64,000 nt of DNA from Cristatella mucedo (taxonomy: Eukaryota > Bryozoa > Phylactolaemata > Cristatellidae), in NCBI GenBank assembly GCA_009760855.2, contig WPIO01000053.1, positions 862,001 to 926,000 on the forward strand, written 5' to 3'. The position numbers and the translations under genes are program-made. This document shows, piece by piece, positions 34,780-46,860 of this stretch. The notes under the pieces are model-generated. The model saw only the letters and a program-made list of their open reading frames with translations. It was not told where the DNA came from and searched no databases. The first letter of the stretch is position 1. Each line of letters opens with the position of its first letter.

Positions 34780-34975
34780 CATCGTCACATTTTGCATGCT
34801 GACCCAGTGCATGTAACCCCTAACCATGTTATTCATTTTGTTTGTTTTTCAAGCATGATTTTACTTACTATTCTATTGCGTATCACTTTGCAGCAAATGT
34901 AAAGCGCCTAGAAAGAGATTAAGTTCTCTGAGGGCGCTTTATCAAGTGCAATATTATTATTATTATTATTATTAA
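34780..34975 (+). mobile_element. LINE-A 3' UTR and tail
   Basis: Starts at 'catgctgacccagtgcatg' and ends with the terminal hairpin and (ATT)n. It interrupts the segmental duplication, so it arrived after the duplication or was lost from copy 2. Confidence 0.9.
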
Positions 34976-35424
34976 ATGGCGACGATCGCATAGCGGCGCC
35001 TTGCTCTACATACCTTTCAGCAGGCCCGACCATCCGTGTGACGTTCTAGGCTGATGACTCTCGGTGACGGGCCGATGCTTCGCGATTCGTATCACGACGG
35101 TCTGCAAAGGACAGCCACCCGTCCGCCGGCCAGCACGTTGTTACAGGAAAGGGTGAGCCTCAGGCTGATGACGTCAGTTGATTCGCCGCACTGTTACATT
35201 GTTCCATTATTTGCTGGGCGTCTGTTATGATTTTATTGACATTATATTTTTCGGAGTTTTTTTATCGGTACGTTGTGTTGGTGCTATGAAACAGGGATTC
35301 CATGATGTTTACAGTGGGGGCGAAAGGGTGCTTGGTTACCGGTTATTGTCCGGAGGGCCAGATACGGTCAGCAAGGAACCTGTTGTTGTTGGCCACCCTA
35401 GTTTGCAATTGAACCTGGTACAGG

Positions 35425-35500
35425 TAATAATAATAAGGATGCACTTGATAAATCGCCATCAGAGAACTCAATCTCTTTCTAGGCGCTTTACATTTGCTGA
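35425..35500 (-). mobile_element. LINE-A 3' tail only
   Basis: (aat)n, then the terminal hairpin on the minus strand and 'ctttacatttgctg'. About 75 bases. Absent from the matching place in copy 2 of the duplication. Confidence 0.85.
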
Positions 35501-35623
35501 CCGCGAGGCATGTCTGTCTTGATACAATCGACCAGCCTGAGTAGACTTTTTCTCAAAACAAGTTGCCTGATGTCTTAGTCAGTAGTGACTGGCTCTACCG
35601 GAAGTAGCGGCTTTTGCAAACGA

Positions 35624-35707
35624 GATAATAATAATAATAATGCACTTGATACAGCGCCATCAGAGAACTTAATCTCTTATTAGGGGCTTTACATTTGCTG
35701 CGAAGAG
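35624..35707 (-). mobile_element. LINE-A 3' tail only
   Basis: (aat)n, hairpin with one changed stem base, 'ctttacatttgctgcg'. The second such tail within 200 bases, in the same orientation. Confidence 0.85.
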
Positions 35708-35890
35708 ATACCAGTCAAGCCTTAATCCATGCGAAGGCCGCGTCCTTCCACAAAAGCATCGTTGAATCATAGGTGCACCATTGAAAAGTGTTGATGTCGA
35801 CGATCGAAAATCTCCTTAACCGTTCCCAGCTTAGCTCCTGACCTGATAATCCCCACGATGATCTAGCTGATTGCTTCACAAGCGTCTTTG

Positions 35891-36410
35891 TCCGCAAAAT
35901 AGACAAGATTAGCAGGTAATTCCATGCGATGAATGCTTCTTCCCTACCATGCTGGCCCTCGACTCTTTGCTGCACCTCAATGTCTACATTCAAGATCACT
36001 AATGAGCTAGTGCCGAGGTCTGAATATCTTAATGAATACCTGAATGAAATTAAATGTGAATGAAAAAAGGACAAGTGCTTTGGACCTCATTCCCACCATT
36101 GTCCTATTATATTGCATTGATCTAGTGATACCAAGCTAAGGAGACATTAAATAATGTCATTAGCCTCAGGTCATGCCCCAGCACCTTTCAAAGAAGTTGC
36201 AATCGGCTCACTACTAAAGAAAGCGACCCTAGACCAAGAGAACTTGACCAACTTCCGGCCGATCTCCCATCTGTCATTCCTTCAAAGGCAGTGAAACTGT
36301 AGAACAAGTCATGGCAGGCCAGATGAACTCAAATATTGAAACTCTTAACCTTGATAGTAACTTCCAGTCTGGCTTTAGAGCAAATCACTCCACGCAGTCA
36401 GCATTGCGAG
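35891..36410 (+). mobile_element. LINE-A RT N-terminal fragment
   Basis: The + strand reads 'FVRKIDKI' (pre-RT linker) near 35890, 'MSTFKITNELV', then from 36185 the RT fingers ('LLKKATLDQENLTNFRPIS') and near 36365 the next RT motif. There are stops and frameshifts. It has no 3' end, because the satellite begins at about 36411. The counterpart linker in the 59.5-61.5 kb copy confirms the family. Confidence 0.65.
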
Positions 36411-37520
36411 TTTTGTATCGGTATGCCACAGATTGCAGTGCATCGCTGCTTCGAGCCGAGCCGTTGCCGTAGATTGCCATGAACCGTTCGAGATCAGGTA
36501 AATTTATTGAATCCATACAGACGAACACCAAAAATAGTGTATTGTAATATGAATTAAAAATTGGAGCACTGAGAAACCGATTTCGGGGCATTTTGTTGAA
36601 GGAGGCTGTGATTTGCAGTAATGGTTCAAGATATGACAGTCGATTGCAGTGCTTTGCATCGGAATGCACTGGTTAAATGTATTTAAATTGAGTGAGCACA
36701 TTAAAAAGAATAGTAAAGGAATGGGAAATCATAATTACAGCTTTTATTGTACGTACTCTGGTGATTTTGTGGCGGCTTACTGTTGAATGTGTTATTGGAT
36801 CGGGCTGTTGCAGATAATTGCATGGCATTGTCCTACGACGCTCATGCACAACGGTGCCAAAATCCGTTAGTACGCTTGCAACTGAGTCAATTGTTGAACA
36901 GAATTTTAATTTGGAGCTACGAGCTTACGATTTGAGGATGATTAGCAGTGGATTTGAGTGGATTACAGAAGTCGCCGGGGTCATTTCGGGCGATTACCGC
37001 CCACAGCCAGAGTGTTTAGGGGTGCACTGGCTTGCATTTACGTTGGTGTGCACTAAGTCTGGTGCTCTTTGCAATTGTACATAGCGTGCTTTGTGAATTG
37101 GCAGTGTACGAGCACGACAGCGCAAGTGAAATTCTGTTTTTACATTCATAAGAGGGTGCATCACCATGTGAAATAAGAAACGAGCTCTTCGCGTGGGATT
37201 TTTTTTCGTTTGGAGGTCGAATAAAGTGGATTGTGTTGGATTTTAAGTCTGTTGCACTATTGGTCTAGGCGGCTGTATTGTATTGCCGCGTACTTTGAGA
37301 GGAGGCACCAGCAGAAGCAGGGCAAGCGAGGATCCCGAGCATCATCCATGCCGTGCTCACAGTTCGAGTGACTATTGCAGTTAACCATCGGTAAATTTCA
37401 ATTACTCTCCAAGGCTCACATCATTGCACTACAGCCAAATCATTCAAACGCATTGCCAACGTGGGGGCATGTGGTCCGGCAATCCATGGGTACATTTCAG
37501 AATTACGAAAGCAATTTCTT
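36411..37520 (-). repeat. Degenerate satellite, second block, inverted
   Basis: Same repeat as 16970-19080 but on the other strand. The minus strand carries 'ggcacggctcgaagcagc'-like, 'ctgcaatcgactg' and 'gctccaatttttaattcat' blocks at about 170-200-base spacing. More decayed than the first block toward 37300. Confidence 0.6.
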
Positions 37521-37544
37521 CTCCAATTCACACAGGCGTTGTCA

Positions 37545-37718
37545 CGAGAGCCGTGATGGCACAATAGGTAAAGCGGTCGCTTTCACGACCTCGGTCCTGA
37601 GGTCGTGGGTTCGATTCCTGCGGTGGGCGATCCTTTATCGCCACTGCAAGCGGTGGTGATAGTCGTAAAGGGTTTTCTGTCGCTATACAAAGAAGGCTGT
37701 TTAATCATCTAGGATTGA
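37545..37718 (+). mobile_element. SINE-1 (best preserved copy)
   Basis: tRNA-like head beginning 'gatggcacaataggtaaag', a hairpin cacgacctc/gaggtcgtg, and B box gggttcgattcc (37607-37618). The body 'gcgatcctttatcgccactgcaagcggtggtgatag' follows, ending 'ctgtttaatcatctaggatt'. RNA polymerase III transcription is inferred from the B box. The A box is weak. It is inserted within the satellite. Confidence 0.85.
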
Positions 37719-39071
37719 GAATTGAAGTCCTCTGCACTACGCTGCACCGACATTGGCCAAAATCGCAATCGACTTCAAGCCAAAGCTGTATTTCCGCAGT
37801 ATTGCACTGCCACACGGAGGACATCCTCTGTGAACAGCTTCACGCTGATACTAGGCAACGCGGCGTTCACGGCAAGCAACTTTAGCACGGGGCAGCTACG
37901 GCCCCCGACCCTCAGGCGGCTTCAGGTTTTTTTTCTTTCAACAATGGAGACTTTTTTCAAAACCATCCCATCCACCTGGCGAGAAGGGGCATGCGACAGG
38001 CCATACGCTCGAGCGAGGCTGCCTGAGCAGCGAATGAGTGTTGGAAAAATAGACTCGTGTAAGCGACGCCGCTCTGCTCAACTTCCCAGCTCCGACGAGC
38101 GGCTTGATCGCCAGCGAAAGGGTGGGTAATTCATTAACCAAAGGAGAGCCATGCCCTCTGCAAAACAGTGTGATCTCCATTGTCGGTCAGCAAAAATGAC
38201 GAGGAAGGCACGTCACCGTCGCAGTAAAAGACAGACGCTATTCTAATATACTGGCTGGCCACCTTTCCACGTGAAGGAGAGAAGAAGCAGTATAGACAGC
38301 AATCTCAGACAACGAAAACGCAAATTCTCAAAAAGTTTCTTTTATTTGTTTCTTCTCAGCGACAAACTAGAAGAGCCATATCGGCATGGTTATTCGGCGA
38401 GCAGCTACGTTTGTTGCCGCATGGAGCAATTACATGCTGCCGAACGTCCGACGGAAGTCAGCAGTGGTGAAGCTTCTCAGCCAAACCCTTAAGGCGATAG
38501 CTGCAAATAAAAAACGCTCGAATAAGCACAAACTTACAGCTAAAAACGGTAGGACTATTTTTCATATTGGACGCATAGAAACTTAATGGGGGGAAGTTTT
38601 AAGTCGGATGCATATTTCACTTTCTTTCTTTCTACTGCAGCACAATGACTTCCTATAAGATGAGCGAAACCTCTGCCACCTTCACCTCGTTCGAGTGCCA
38701 ACTTCTCGTGAGCTTTGCCCAGCCGATCTTACCTTAACGAGGCCCCAGTCAGGGAGCTGACTCGGGGAGACACGGTCAAGCACGGTCTAATAGTCAGCGG
38801 TAGAAGTTGTGGTGGCAATCGTCGTCTCCTTCGCCATCACCTTTCGCCGGTGACGTCGGCGCTTTCTTGCCCTTTGCCTCTACCAATTAGAGGAGGCAAA
38901 GTTCGAGGCAAATTAAAAAAGGTCAGGTTAGTCAACAGGAAGTGCACCGAAGCGCCCAAAACAGCCGAGAGCTAGCCGAGATCATTTGCAGGTGAGGCGC
39001 ACGTGCGGCGGTGGCCTTTAGAGGCGGACGGCAGCAAGTCGGCCAAGCAGGCATGTATCTATACAGCATCA
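37719..39071. other. Mostly unrecognised; short satellite remnant at the start
   Basis: At 37720-37840 there are satellite-like words ('gcaatcgacttcaag', 'attgcactgcc'). The rest (37850-39070) is mixed sequence. The open frames are short and overlap on opposite strands, with no domain seen. Confidence 0.4.
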
Positions 39072-39100
39072 GAGGCAGGCACCACGTCATCATGCGACCT

Positions 39101-39103
<3 letters not shown>
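39072..39103 (+). repeat. 32-bp direct repeat, left copy
   Basis: Starts gaggcaggcacc and ends tgcgacctatc. Matches 40602-40633 at 30 of 32 positions. It lies outside the left TA microsatellite. Confidence 0.9.

Positions 39104-39168
<65 letters not shown>
39104..39168. repeat. (TA)n microsatellite, 65 bp
   Basis: Uninterrupted AT/TA dinucleotides up to the first base of the LTR-like element. The Tyr/Ile frames over it are artefacts. Confidence 0.98.
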
Positions 39169-40600
<1,432 letters not shown>

Positions 40601-40601
40601 T

Positions 40602-40633
40602 GAGGCAGGCACCCCGTCATCGTGCGACCTATC
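40602..40633 (+). repeat. 32-bp direct repeat, right copy
   Basis: Second copy of the flank seen at 39072-39103, with two differences. The order is repeat, TA, element, TA, repeat, so the repeated flank is not explained by a normal target-site duplication. Confidence 0.9.
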
Positions 40634-40979
40634 GAGGACAGAAGTTCATCAGACACAAGCACGAGCAATAATGACTTCGCGTACTGCTTATGCACAGCAT
40701 ATACACAAAATGCATACACACAACAGAATACATGAACTACATGGCTTTCTGCACACCGTGACGGCCTCTGAACTCAACGATGCCGATAAACTTGCAGATA
40801 TACGACGGCGGTTTCCGAGTGGCGAAGAAGGAAGCCATGACTGCGGCCAAGACTAGAAAGTTTGCAAGCAACCACTGCTGCCGCTAGGAAGAGTCAGTGT
40901 CCCCCCCCCCCCCCAGCACCAGCGGCCCACCAGTCGGGCAGTAAGGCCGCGCCCTGCGGCCTAACACTGCTACGGTTGC
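40634..40979. other. No recognised feature; C homopolymer
   Basis: A run of about 14 C at 40901-40914. No gene is supported. Confidence 0.5.
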
Positions 40980-42190
40980 ATATGCTACATCTATCCGAGC
41001 TTTACGTAAAGTTCACACAGCTAGTTTTACGCGAAAGATGAATCAGCAGGGAGGTCAGGGGGGCAGCTTGTTTAGCTAGGTAGGGGGTTACATAGACGAC
41101 AGCTAGGAAGGCATCATTGGTCAGCTAGGCATGTGTGAATTGCTACTAATACTACTGCTTCTAATAATACTAAGAGTGCGACTGCTTCTAAATAAGAAAC
41201 ACCACCTTCAGACAACTCTCAGAATCTCTATCAAGGCATTTTACATTTGATACCCACGACCGCGAGAAGGCAATCAGGATTCGCCCGTACGGAGCGAATC
41301 TAAGATCTCAGACGGCTCACATCTGAACGTAGACATGCGACATCACAATTGTCTTTCGATGTCTTCACTGGGGGTTGTATCTCTTCGGGAACATTCATGG
41401 AAGCCGAGTTTGAATGGGGTGTGTGTTCAACTGGATGCATGGAGCTGAGCAAACGTAACCAGCGTCAATATCTTACGTCGGAGTAAAATACTTCCACCAC
41501 CATGCATCCGGAGGAAAAGAGAGGAAACCAAAAAGTGTTTCTGAAAAGGAAAATGATATTGTGGGGGCATCTGAGAGAAACAGGTGGAGTTAAAATGAGA
41601 AAACTGATTACTTTAGGACCAGCTGGATTTTTTCAATCGCATTTTAAGATAAAGTGTACGCAGCTAAAATTTTCTGCCAATGAGAATTTTTTCCACGCCA
41701 GGTTGCTTCTGTGCTATGAAACCGATTCACCCATGTTTAAAATGGTGGAGCCCGGTTGCTTGGTAACAGATTTTTGTCCGGAGGGCGGCATATGGTCAGC
41801 CGTGAGTGTGTTACTGTGTGCCACCCTAGCTTACAACTGCACCTGGTACAGGTACTATTTGCCAGGCTAATCTCGATAGAATCAGCTCAGTCTGTGTCAA
41901 GGTGCTCTCACAAAATGTTGCCTGATATCTTTATGAGCAACGAAGCAGTATTCTTGGCCAGGCTAAATTTAATTACTATCAGTAGCGACTGGCGTGACCG
42001 AAGGTGACATCTTCTGCACACTTGATATCGGTCAAGTCTTTATCCCTGCGAAGTCTAAGTCCTTAAAACAGCGACGTTGAATCTCACCTGCACAATCTAA
42101 AAGTGCTGATGTCGACAATCGACTACCTCCTCAAACGTTTTCAGCTTAGCTCTTTATCTGACGATCCCCATAACTATCTAGCCGATCGCT
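40980..42190 (+). repeat. Segmental duplication, copy 2
   Basis: Collinear with 33840-35890. It lacks the three LINE-A tails found in copy 1. It ends where LINE-A begins at about 42190. The frame at 41502-41870 has no recognised domain. Confidence 0.75.
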
Positions 42191-43240
42191 TCTCCGGGTT
42201 ATCTAGAGCGCCTCTCATCTCGCCTGGGCATCACTGGCACTGCTCTGCAGTGGTTCAGGTCCTATCTCAGTGGGAGACTCCAGAGTATTGACGTGAATGG
42301 ACAAAGATCATCTGAAGTACCTCTGAAATATGGAGTACCTCAGGGCTCAGTGCTAGGTCCGGTTCTTTTCACGGTTTATACTCTGCCTCTTGCTGATGTG
42401 ATTGCCAAGCACAATCTAGGCTTTCACTTCTATGCGGATGACACTCAGTTGTACCTTTGCTTTGATCCCTCCCAGCCTTCGAGCACCTCAAATTCTCTAA
42501 ACTCACTATATAGATACCACGTCCAAGTTGGTCCATGCATTCGTGACATCCCGTCTCGACTTCTGCAACTCACTGCTTACTGGCCTACCAGCATGTGCGA
42601 TCAGGCGATTGCAGCTGGTGCAAAACTCGGCAGCTAGACTTGTCTGCCGTGAGCGTCGCAGTTGCCAAATTGCTCCACTTCTCGCCGACCTGCACTGGCT
42701 ACCAGTCAAGCGACGGATTGACTTCAAGGTTTTTTCGCTCACTTTTAGGTCCCTTCATTCTATGGCTCCAGCCTATCTCTCCGACATACTCCCCCATCGG
42801 GCCAAGCATCGTACCACCCGCTTTTCGGAATCCAACAGTCTAGAAATACCTCATACAAACCTTAAATCCTTTGGAGACCGTGCATTTAGTTCATATGCTC
42901 CCAAAGCCTGGAACTCTCTCCCGACCTGCGTCAGAACATCCCCTGACCTCACCACATTTAAAAGGAACCTAAAAACACACCTATTTAGGACAGCATTTAG
43001 TGGGCCCCTGTGATTCGTCCTTGATGTGCTTATGCGTGCTGACACTGTGCATGCTGCCACTAACCACATTTGCATGCTGACCCTGTGCATGTCACACCTA
43101 ACCATATTATTCATTTCGTTTGTTTTTCAAGCATGATTTTACTTACCATTCATATGCATTTCAATTTACAGCAAATGTAAAGCACCTAGAGAGAGATTAA
43201 GTTCTCTGAGGGCGCTTTATCAAGTGAATTATTATTATTA
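42191..43240 (+). mobile_element. LINE-A, best palm-containing copy
   Basis: The frame 42293-42637 encodes the RT palm with [12 protein letters not shown] and the catalytic YADDTQLY. At about 42510, after '[10 protein letters not shown]', the sequence jumps ahead to 'ccacgtccaagttggtccat', deleting roughly 300 bases present in the 20.1-kb copy. From 42528 another frame continues to 43013 with the C-terminal domain ('[15 protein letters not shown]', '[18 protein letters not shown]'). The 3' UTR, hairpin and (ATT)n follow. The deletion shifts the frame, so the copy is inactive despite its intact catalytic motif. No endonuclease domain is present. Confidence 0.95.
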
Positions 43241-43289
43241 TTATTATCATACCTTTCCCACTGCAATACTAATATGAATCGTTGATCCA

Positions 43290-43545
43290 AGTTTCACATT
43301 TCATTTCACATTTCACTTTACAGCAAATGTAAAGCGTCTAGAAAGAGGTTAAGTTCTCCGAGGGCGCTTTATCAAGTACATTATTAGTATTGTTATGTCG
43401 CCCTTAACCATGTTATTCTTGTTGCCATTGAGCATTCTACCAGTAACCGTTTAGTCGTGCTTCCTTTGCAGCAAATTTAAAATGCCTAGAAATAGATTGA
43501 GTTGTATGAGGGCTGTATACCAAATGAATTGCAATTACTAATAAT
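43290..43545 (+). mobile_element. Two tandem LINE 3' tails
   Basis: 43300-43390 is a LINE-A terminal hairpin with a short (ATT) tail. 43395-43545 is a more diverged 3' end ('gcagcaaatttaaaatgcctag') with its own AT tail. Both are on the + strand, directly after the full LINE-A tail at 43240. Confidence 0.75.
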
Positions 43546-44034
43546 AATGTTATTTTATAGCATCGGAGTGGCTTTTATGGCTACACCCCATCGTGAAGTT
43601 CATGCCGATCTCCGTTAGAAAACCTAATTTGGATCGCTATCGGTACCGGCAAGTCAGTATTCCTGCTTTTATCTGACGATATCGCGTCTAATGAGCTGAG
43701 AGCATTACTTCTGTAAAGTCCTAACGTTTGGCCGTGCTTTCGAACAATTGATACGCTGAGCATGCAAAGTGTACAATATGCGGTCTACTTTTCAGCCAAC
43801 TCACTAGCAGATGATGGAAATGTTTCAATCGCCCTTTTGGGTAAACCAAAAAAGTCTGTATCTTTGGCTCAGCGACAGTCACTTGTCTTTGTAGAATTCA
43901 CGTAATTCCTGTCGGAATTCTGATTGGCTAATGCACCAATGTGGCCTGTGACTGCCGTTGTGCTGTATTAAGCAGCCGGAGACTTTGTCTGCAAGGCTCC
44001 CGGAACAAGAAATGTAGGATTGCCCTGACTGGAT
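43546..44034. other. No recognised feature
   Basis: No exon or repeat family seen. The minus-strand frames of about 60 codons are unremarkable. Confidence 0.5.
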
Positions 44035-44655
44035 AAAGATCCTTCGAAGTACCTCTGAAATATGGAGCACCTCAGGGCTCCGTGCTAGGCCCGGTTCTTT
44101 TCACGGTTTATACTCTCGCTCTTGCTGATGTGGTTGCCAAGCACAATCAAGGCTTTCACTTCTATGCGAGTAACACTTAGTTGTACCTTTGCTTTGATCT
44201 CTCCCTGCCTTCAAGCACATGGAATTCTCTCAACACACTTGCATCATGTATTGATGACATCTACACATGGATGGCAGCAGATTTTCTAAAACTAAACGAT
44301 GATAAAACTAACTTACAAGTTATGGGCAAACCCAGTGTGATTCAGAAACTGGAAAGGCTGACGCTCAAAACTGGCTCTGCCAGCATATCTCTAGTGTAAT
44401 CAGCTCGAAAACTTAGGTGTCATGTTCCACGGTGACGTCTCGTTAGACGACCACATCAGCTTGCTGCCACTAACCACATTTGCATGCTGACCCTGTGCAA
44501 TTCCTCCCTAGCCATGTTATTCATGTTATTTATCAAGCATGATATTACTCACCATTCAATTGTATTTCCCTTTGCAGCAAATGTAAAGCGCTTAGAGAGA
44601 GATTGAGCTCTCTGAGGGCGCTTTATCAAGTGCATTAATAATAATAATAATATAA
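44035..44655 (+). mobile_element. LINE-A, internally deleted
   Basis: Palm region from 'tcgaagtacctctgaaatatgg', with the YADD codons changed (reads YASN followed by a stop), then 'LKLNDDKTNLQVMGKPS'. After 'gacgaccacatcagc' it jumps to the 3' UTR at 'ttgctgccactaaccac'. It ends with the hairpin and (aat/ATT)n. Its 3' UTR junction lies close to the one in the copy at 1-1371. Confidence 0.85.
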
Positions 44656-44659
44656 TTAT

Positions 44660-45145
44660 TACGAATCACAGGGACCCACTAAATGCTTTCCTAAATAGGC
44701 GTTTTTTAAGTTCTTTTTAAATATGATCAGGTCTGGGGATGTTCTCATCAAGTCGGGAGGGAGTTCCAGGCTTTGGGGGCATACGAACCAAATGCACGGT
44801 GTCCAAAGGATTTGAGGTTTGTACGAGGTATTTGCAGACTGTTAGATTCCGAAAAGCTGGTGGTACGATGCTTGCCTGATTGGGGTTATATCTGAGAGAT
44901 AAGCTGGAGCTAAAGAATGAAGTGACCTCCTTCATGTGATTATGCGTGTTGACAGTGTGCATCCTGCCACTAATCACATTCGCATGCTGACCCTGTGCAT
45001 GTCACCCCTAACCATGTTATAAAAGTTGTTTATCAAGCACGATATTATTCACCATTCAATCGCGCTTCCCTTTGCAGCAAATGTAAAGCGCCTAGAAAGA
45101 GATCGAGTTCTCTGAGGGAGCTTTATCAAGTGCATTATTATTAAT
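44660..45145 (+). mobile_element. LINE-A with inverted 5' segment
   Basis: 44664-44930 is LINE-A C-terminal coding sequence on the minus strand. From 44931 the sequence is LINE-A 3' UTR on the + strand, continuing to the hairpin and tail at 45060-45145. In LINE coordinates the two parts are adjacent (around 'gtgattcgt' and 'ccttcatgtg'). The 5' part has therefore been flipped with almost nothing lost. This is the signature of twin priming during integration. Confidence 0.85.
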
Positions 45146-45960
45146 TTTAATATTGTTATTATAGGATTGAAATGCCGAGTTGTACCGGCTTCCGTTCAGA
45201 GTTAATCACCACCTGCCTAGAGGTGGGTGGAGCAGCCTTGGCTGCTGAAAATGCAATCGATTCTGCTTCCGACATCTAGGGCAGGTAAAACCAAGGCCAT
45301 AGCCTTGTATTGCACATATAACTGCTGCTGCTGACTGGGTTATTCCTACTGGCGGTTAGGGGCAGTTGGCAAAATACTTTGTTTGCATATAAGCAGAGGC
45401 TTCTAGAGACATACGACTTGGCCCAGAAAAGAGCAAAGTTCAGCTGATCTAATGCTCACATCTTATAAGGCAGCAAAAGAGTCTTATCAGCTGTCAGTCA
45501 CCTCTACAGAAGTTAATACATGGGATTTCCTACTTTATGACTTGAACCCGTCATGCATCATGAAGTGTAAGAACCTTGACCAGGCGCTTCTAGGGCACAG
45601 TGGGCCTGGCCAAACGTTCTCTGCCGTGCTGCCAGCAGTGCCCTTCCCCACGAGATCTCCTTGCCCGTGTAACAGCCAGCGTGTAATGTAATGTATCTCC
45701 TTCTGTAATGTATCTCCTTCTAATTAATTGCATAACATTACATGGCGGACGCACGAGCTGCTGCTGTAGCTGGACGGCGAGTACAGCACAGTGCAGATAA
45801 GAGAGGTAGCAATCCTACTATCGGCTGCACTGTGAGTGGTCAAAAGTTTCAAACTGTCTGAAGTTGTGATCCACCTGAGTTGAAAGGTCTGCCTAATTTG
45901 TCTAATAATGTCTGAATAATAAGTCGGACTGATTTCTGGGGGGAGGCTGCTACTTTTGCT
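45146..45960. other. Mostly unrecognised; LINE-B tail scraps
   Basis: At 45685-45725 'gtaatgtaatgtatctccttc' occurs twice in shortened form and resembles the reverse complement of the LINE-B 3' end. No gene is supported in the rest. Confidence 0.4.
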
Positions 45961-46355
45961 ATCACCTCAAGCTGGCTTATTTAGGCATTCATGCCCTTGG
46001 GGACAAAGCCTTTAGTTTGCATGCTCCTAAAGCCTTGAAACTCACTTCCAACTAAAGGTGCATCACCCCCTGACTTAACCAAATTTAAATAGAAGCTTAA
46101 ATGCATATAGTTATCACAGAATTTAGTGGGTCTATCTATGTGATTCTTCCTGTATGTGCTTATGTGTGCTGACACTGTGCATGCTGCCACTAACCACACT
46201 TACATGTCGACACTGCATGTCACCTCAAACAATTGTATGCTAGTTGTCATTAAGAAATCTGCCACCAGCCATTTGATCGTGATTCCTTTGGAGGAAATCA
46301 AGTGTCTAGAGAGAGATTTAGTTCCCTGATGGTGCAATAACAAATGCATTATTAT
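45961..46355 (+). mobile_element. LINE-A 3' end, diverged
   Basis: Starts in the C-terminal region ('gctcctaaagccttgaaactc'), then 3' UTR words ('gtgctgacactgtgcatgctgcc'), and a weak hairpin with an ATT tail at 46300-46360. Confidence 0.75.
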
Positions 46356-46860
46356 TGTTGCTGCGTTTGGCTGTTTCTGATGTAGCTACTTGTTGTGCTA
46401 CTACAGCTGACATCTGTCGGCAATTTACTATGAGTGGACTATTGCTCTTGGCTGCTACAAAAACAATATACTAGCTGATTTGATAACAATATAATATCAA
46501 ATATAATAACATACTAGCTGATTTAGGAGGCATCGGTACGTCCATTCAGTGCGAATGTTGTATCAATAGGTCTACGAAAAGTTAGCTATAGACATAAAAA
46601 TGTTGATGATAACAATAACAATACCACAGTTGTGCAGAAACTTATGTGTAATTGATCTCTTTCTAGTAACTTTTCTCGGCACTTTACGTAAGCTGCAAAG
46701 GAAGCTTTACCATTTGGCGAATGGAAACATGCACGATGTCAACTTGACTAATATGGTTACAAGTAGCGTTCTCGAGTAGCATTCTGAGTGTCAATATGCA
46801 CAATATTGTTAGAGGTAACATGCATTTCGTCGGTATTCAAGAGAATATTAAGAAGGAATC
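46356..46860. other. AT-rich; decayed minus-strand LINE tail
   Basis: About 46610-46720 carries (aac/aat)n, 'tgatctctttctag' and 'ctgcaaaggaagc', a decayed LINE-A-type 3' end on the minus strand. Nothing else is recognised. Confidence 0.4.

Larger units (their letters stand above)
33840..35890 (+). repeat. Segmental duplication, copy 1
   Basis: Collinear with 40980-42190. Paired blocks include about 34250-34490 with 41270-41510, 34520-34670 with 41530-41640 ('tactttaggagcaactgg'), 35290-35400 with 41735-41850 ('tccggagggc'), and 35790-35890 with 42100-42190. The copies are well diverged. This copy is longer because of LINE-A insertions at 34780-34975, 35425-35500 and 35624-35707. No coding content recognised. 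Confidence 0.75.

Noticed and set aside
37548-37622. Functional tRNA gene
   Set aside because: Good B box but a weak A box and no cloverleaf; the same sequence with the same body recurs at several sites.
42293-43013. Active LINE reverse transcriptase
   Set aside because: The YADD motif is intact, but an internal deletion shifts the frame and no endonuclease is present.
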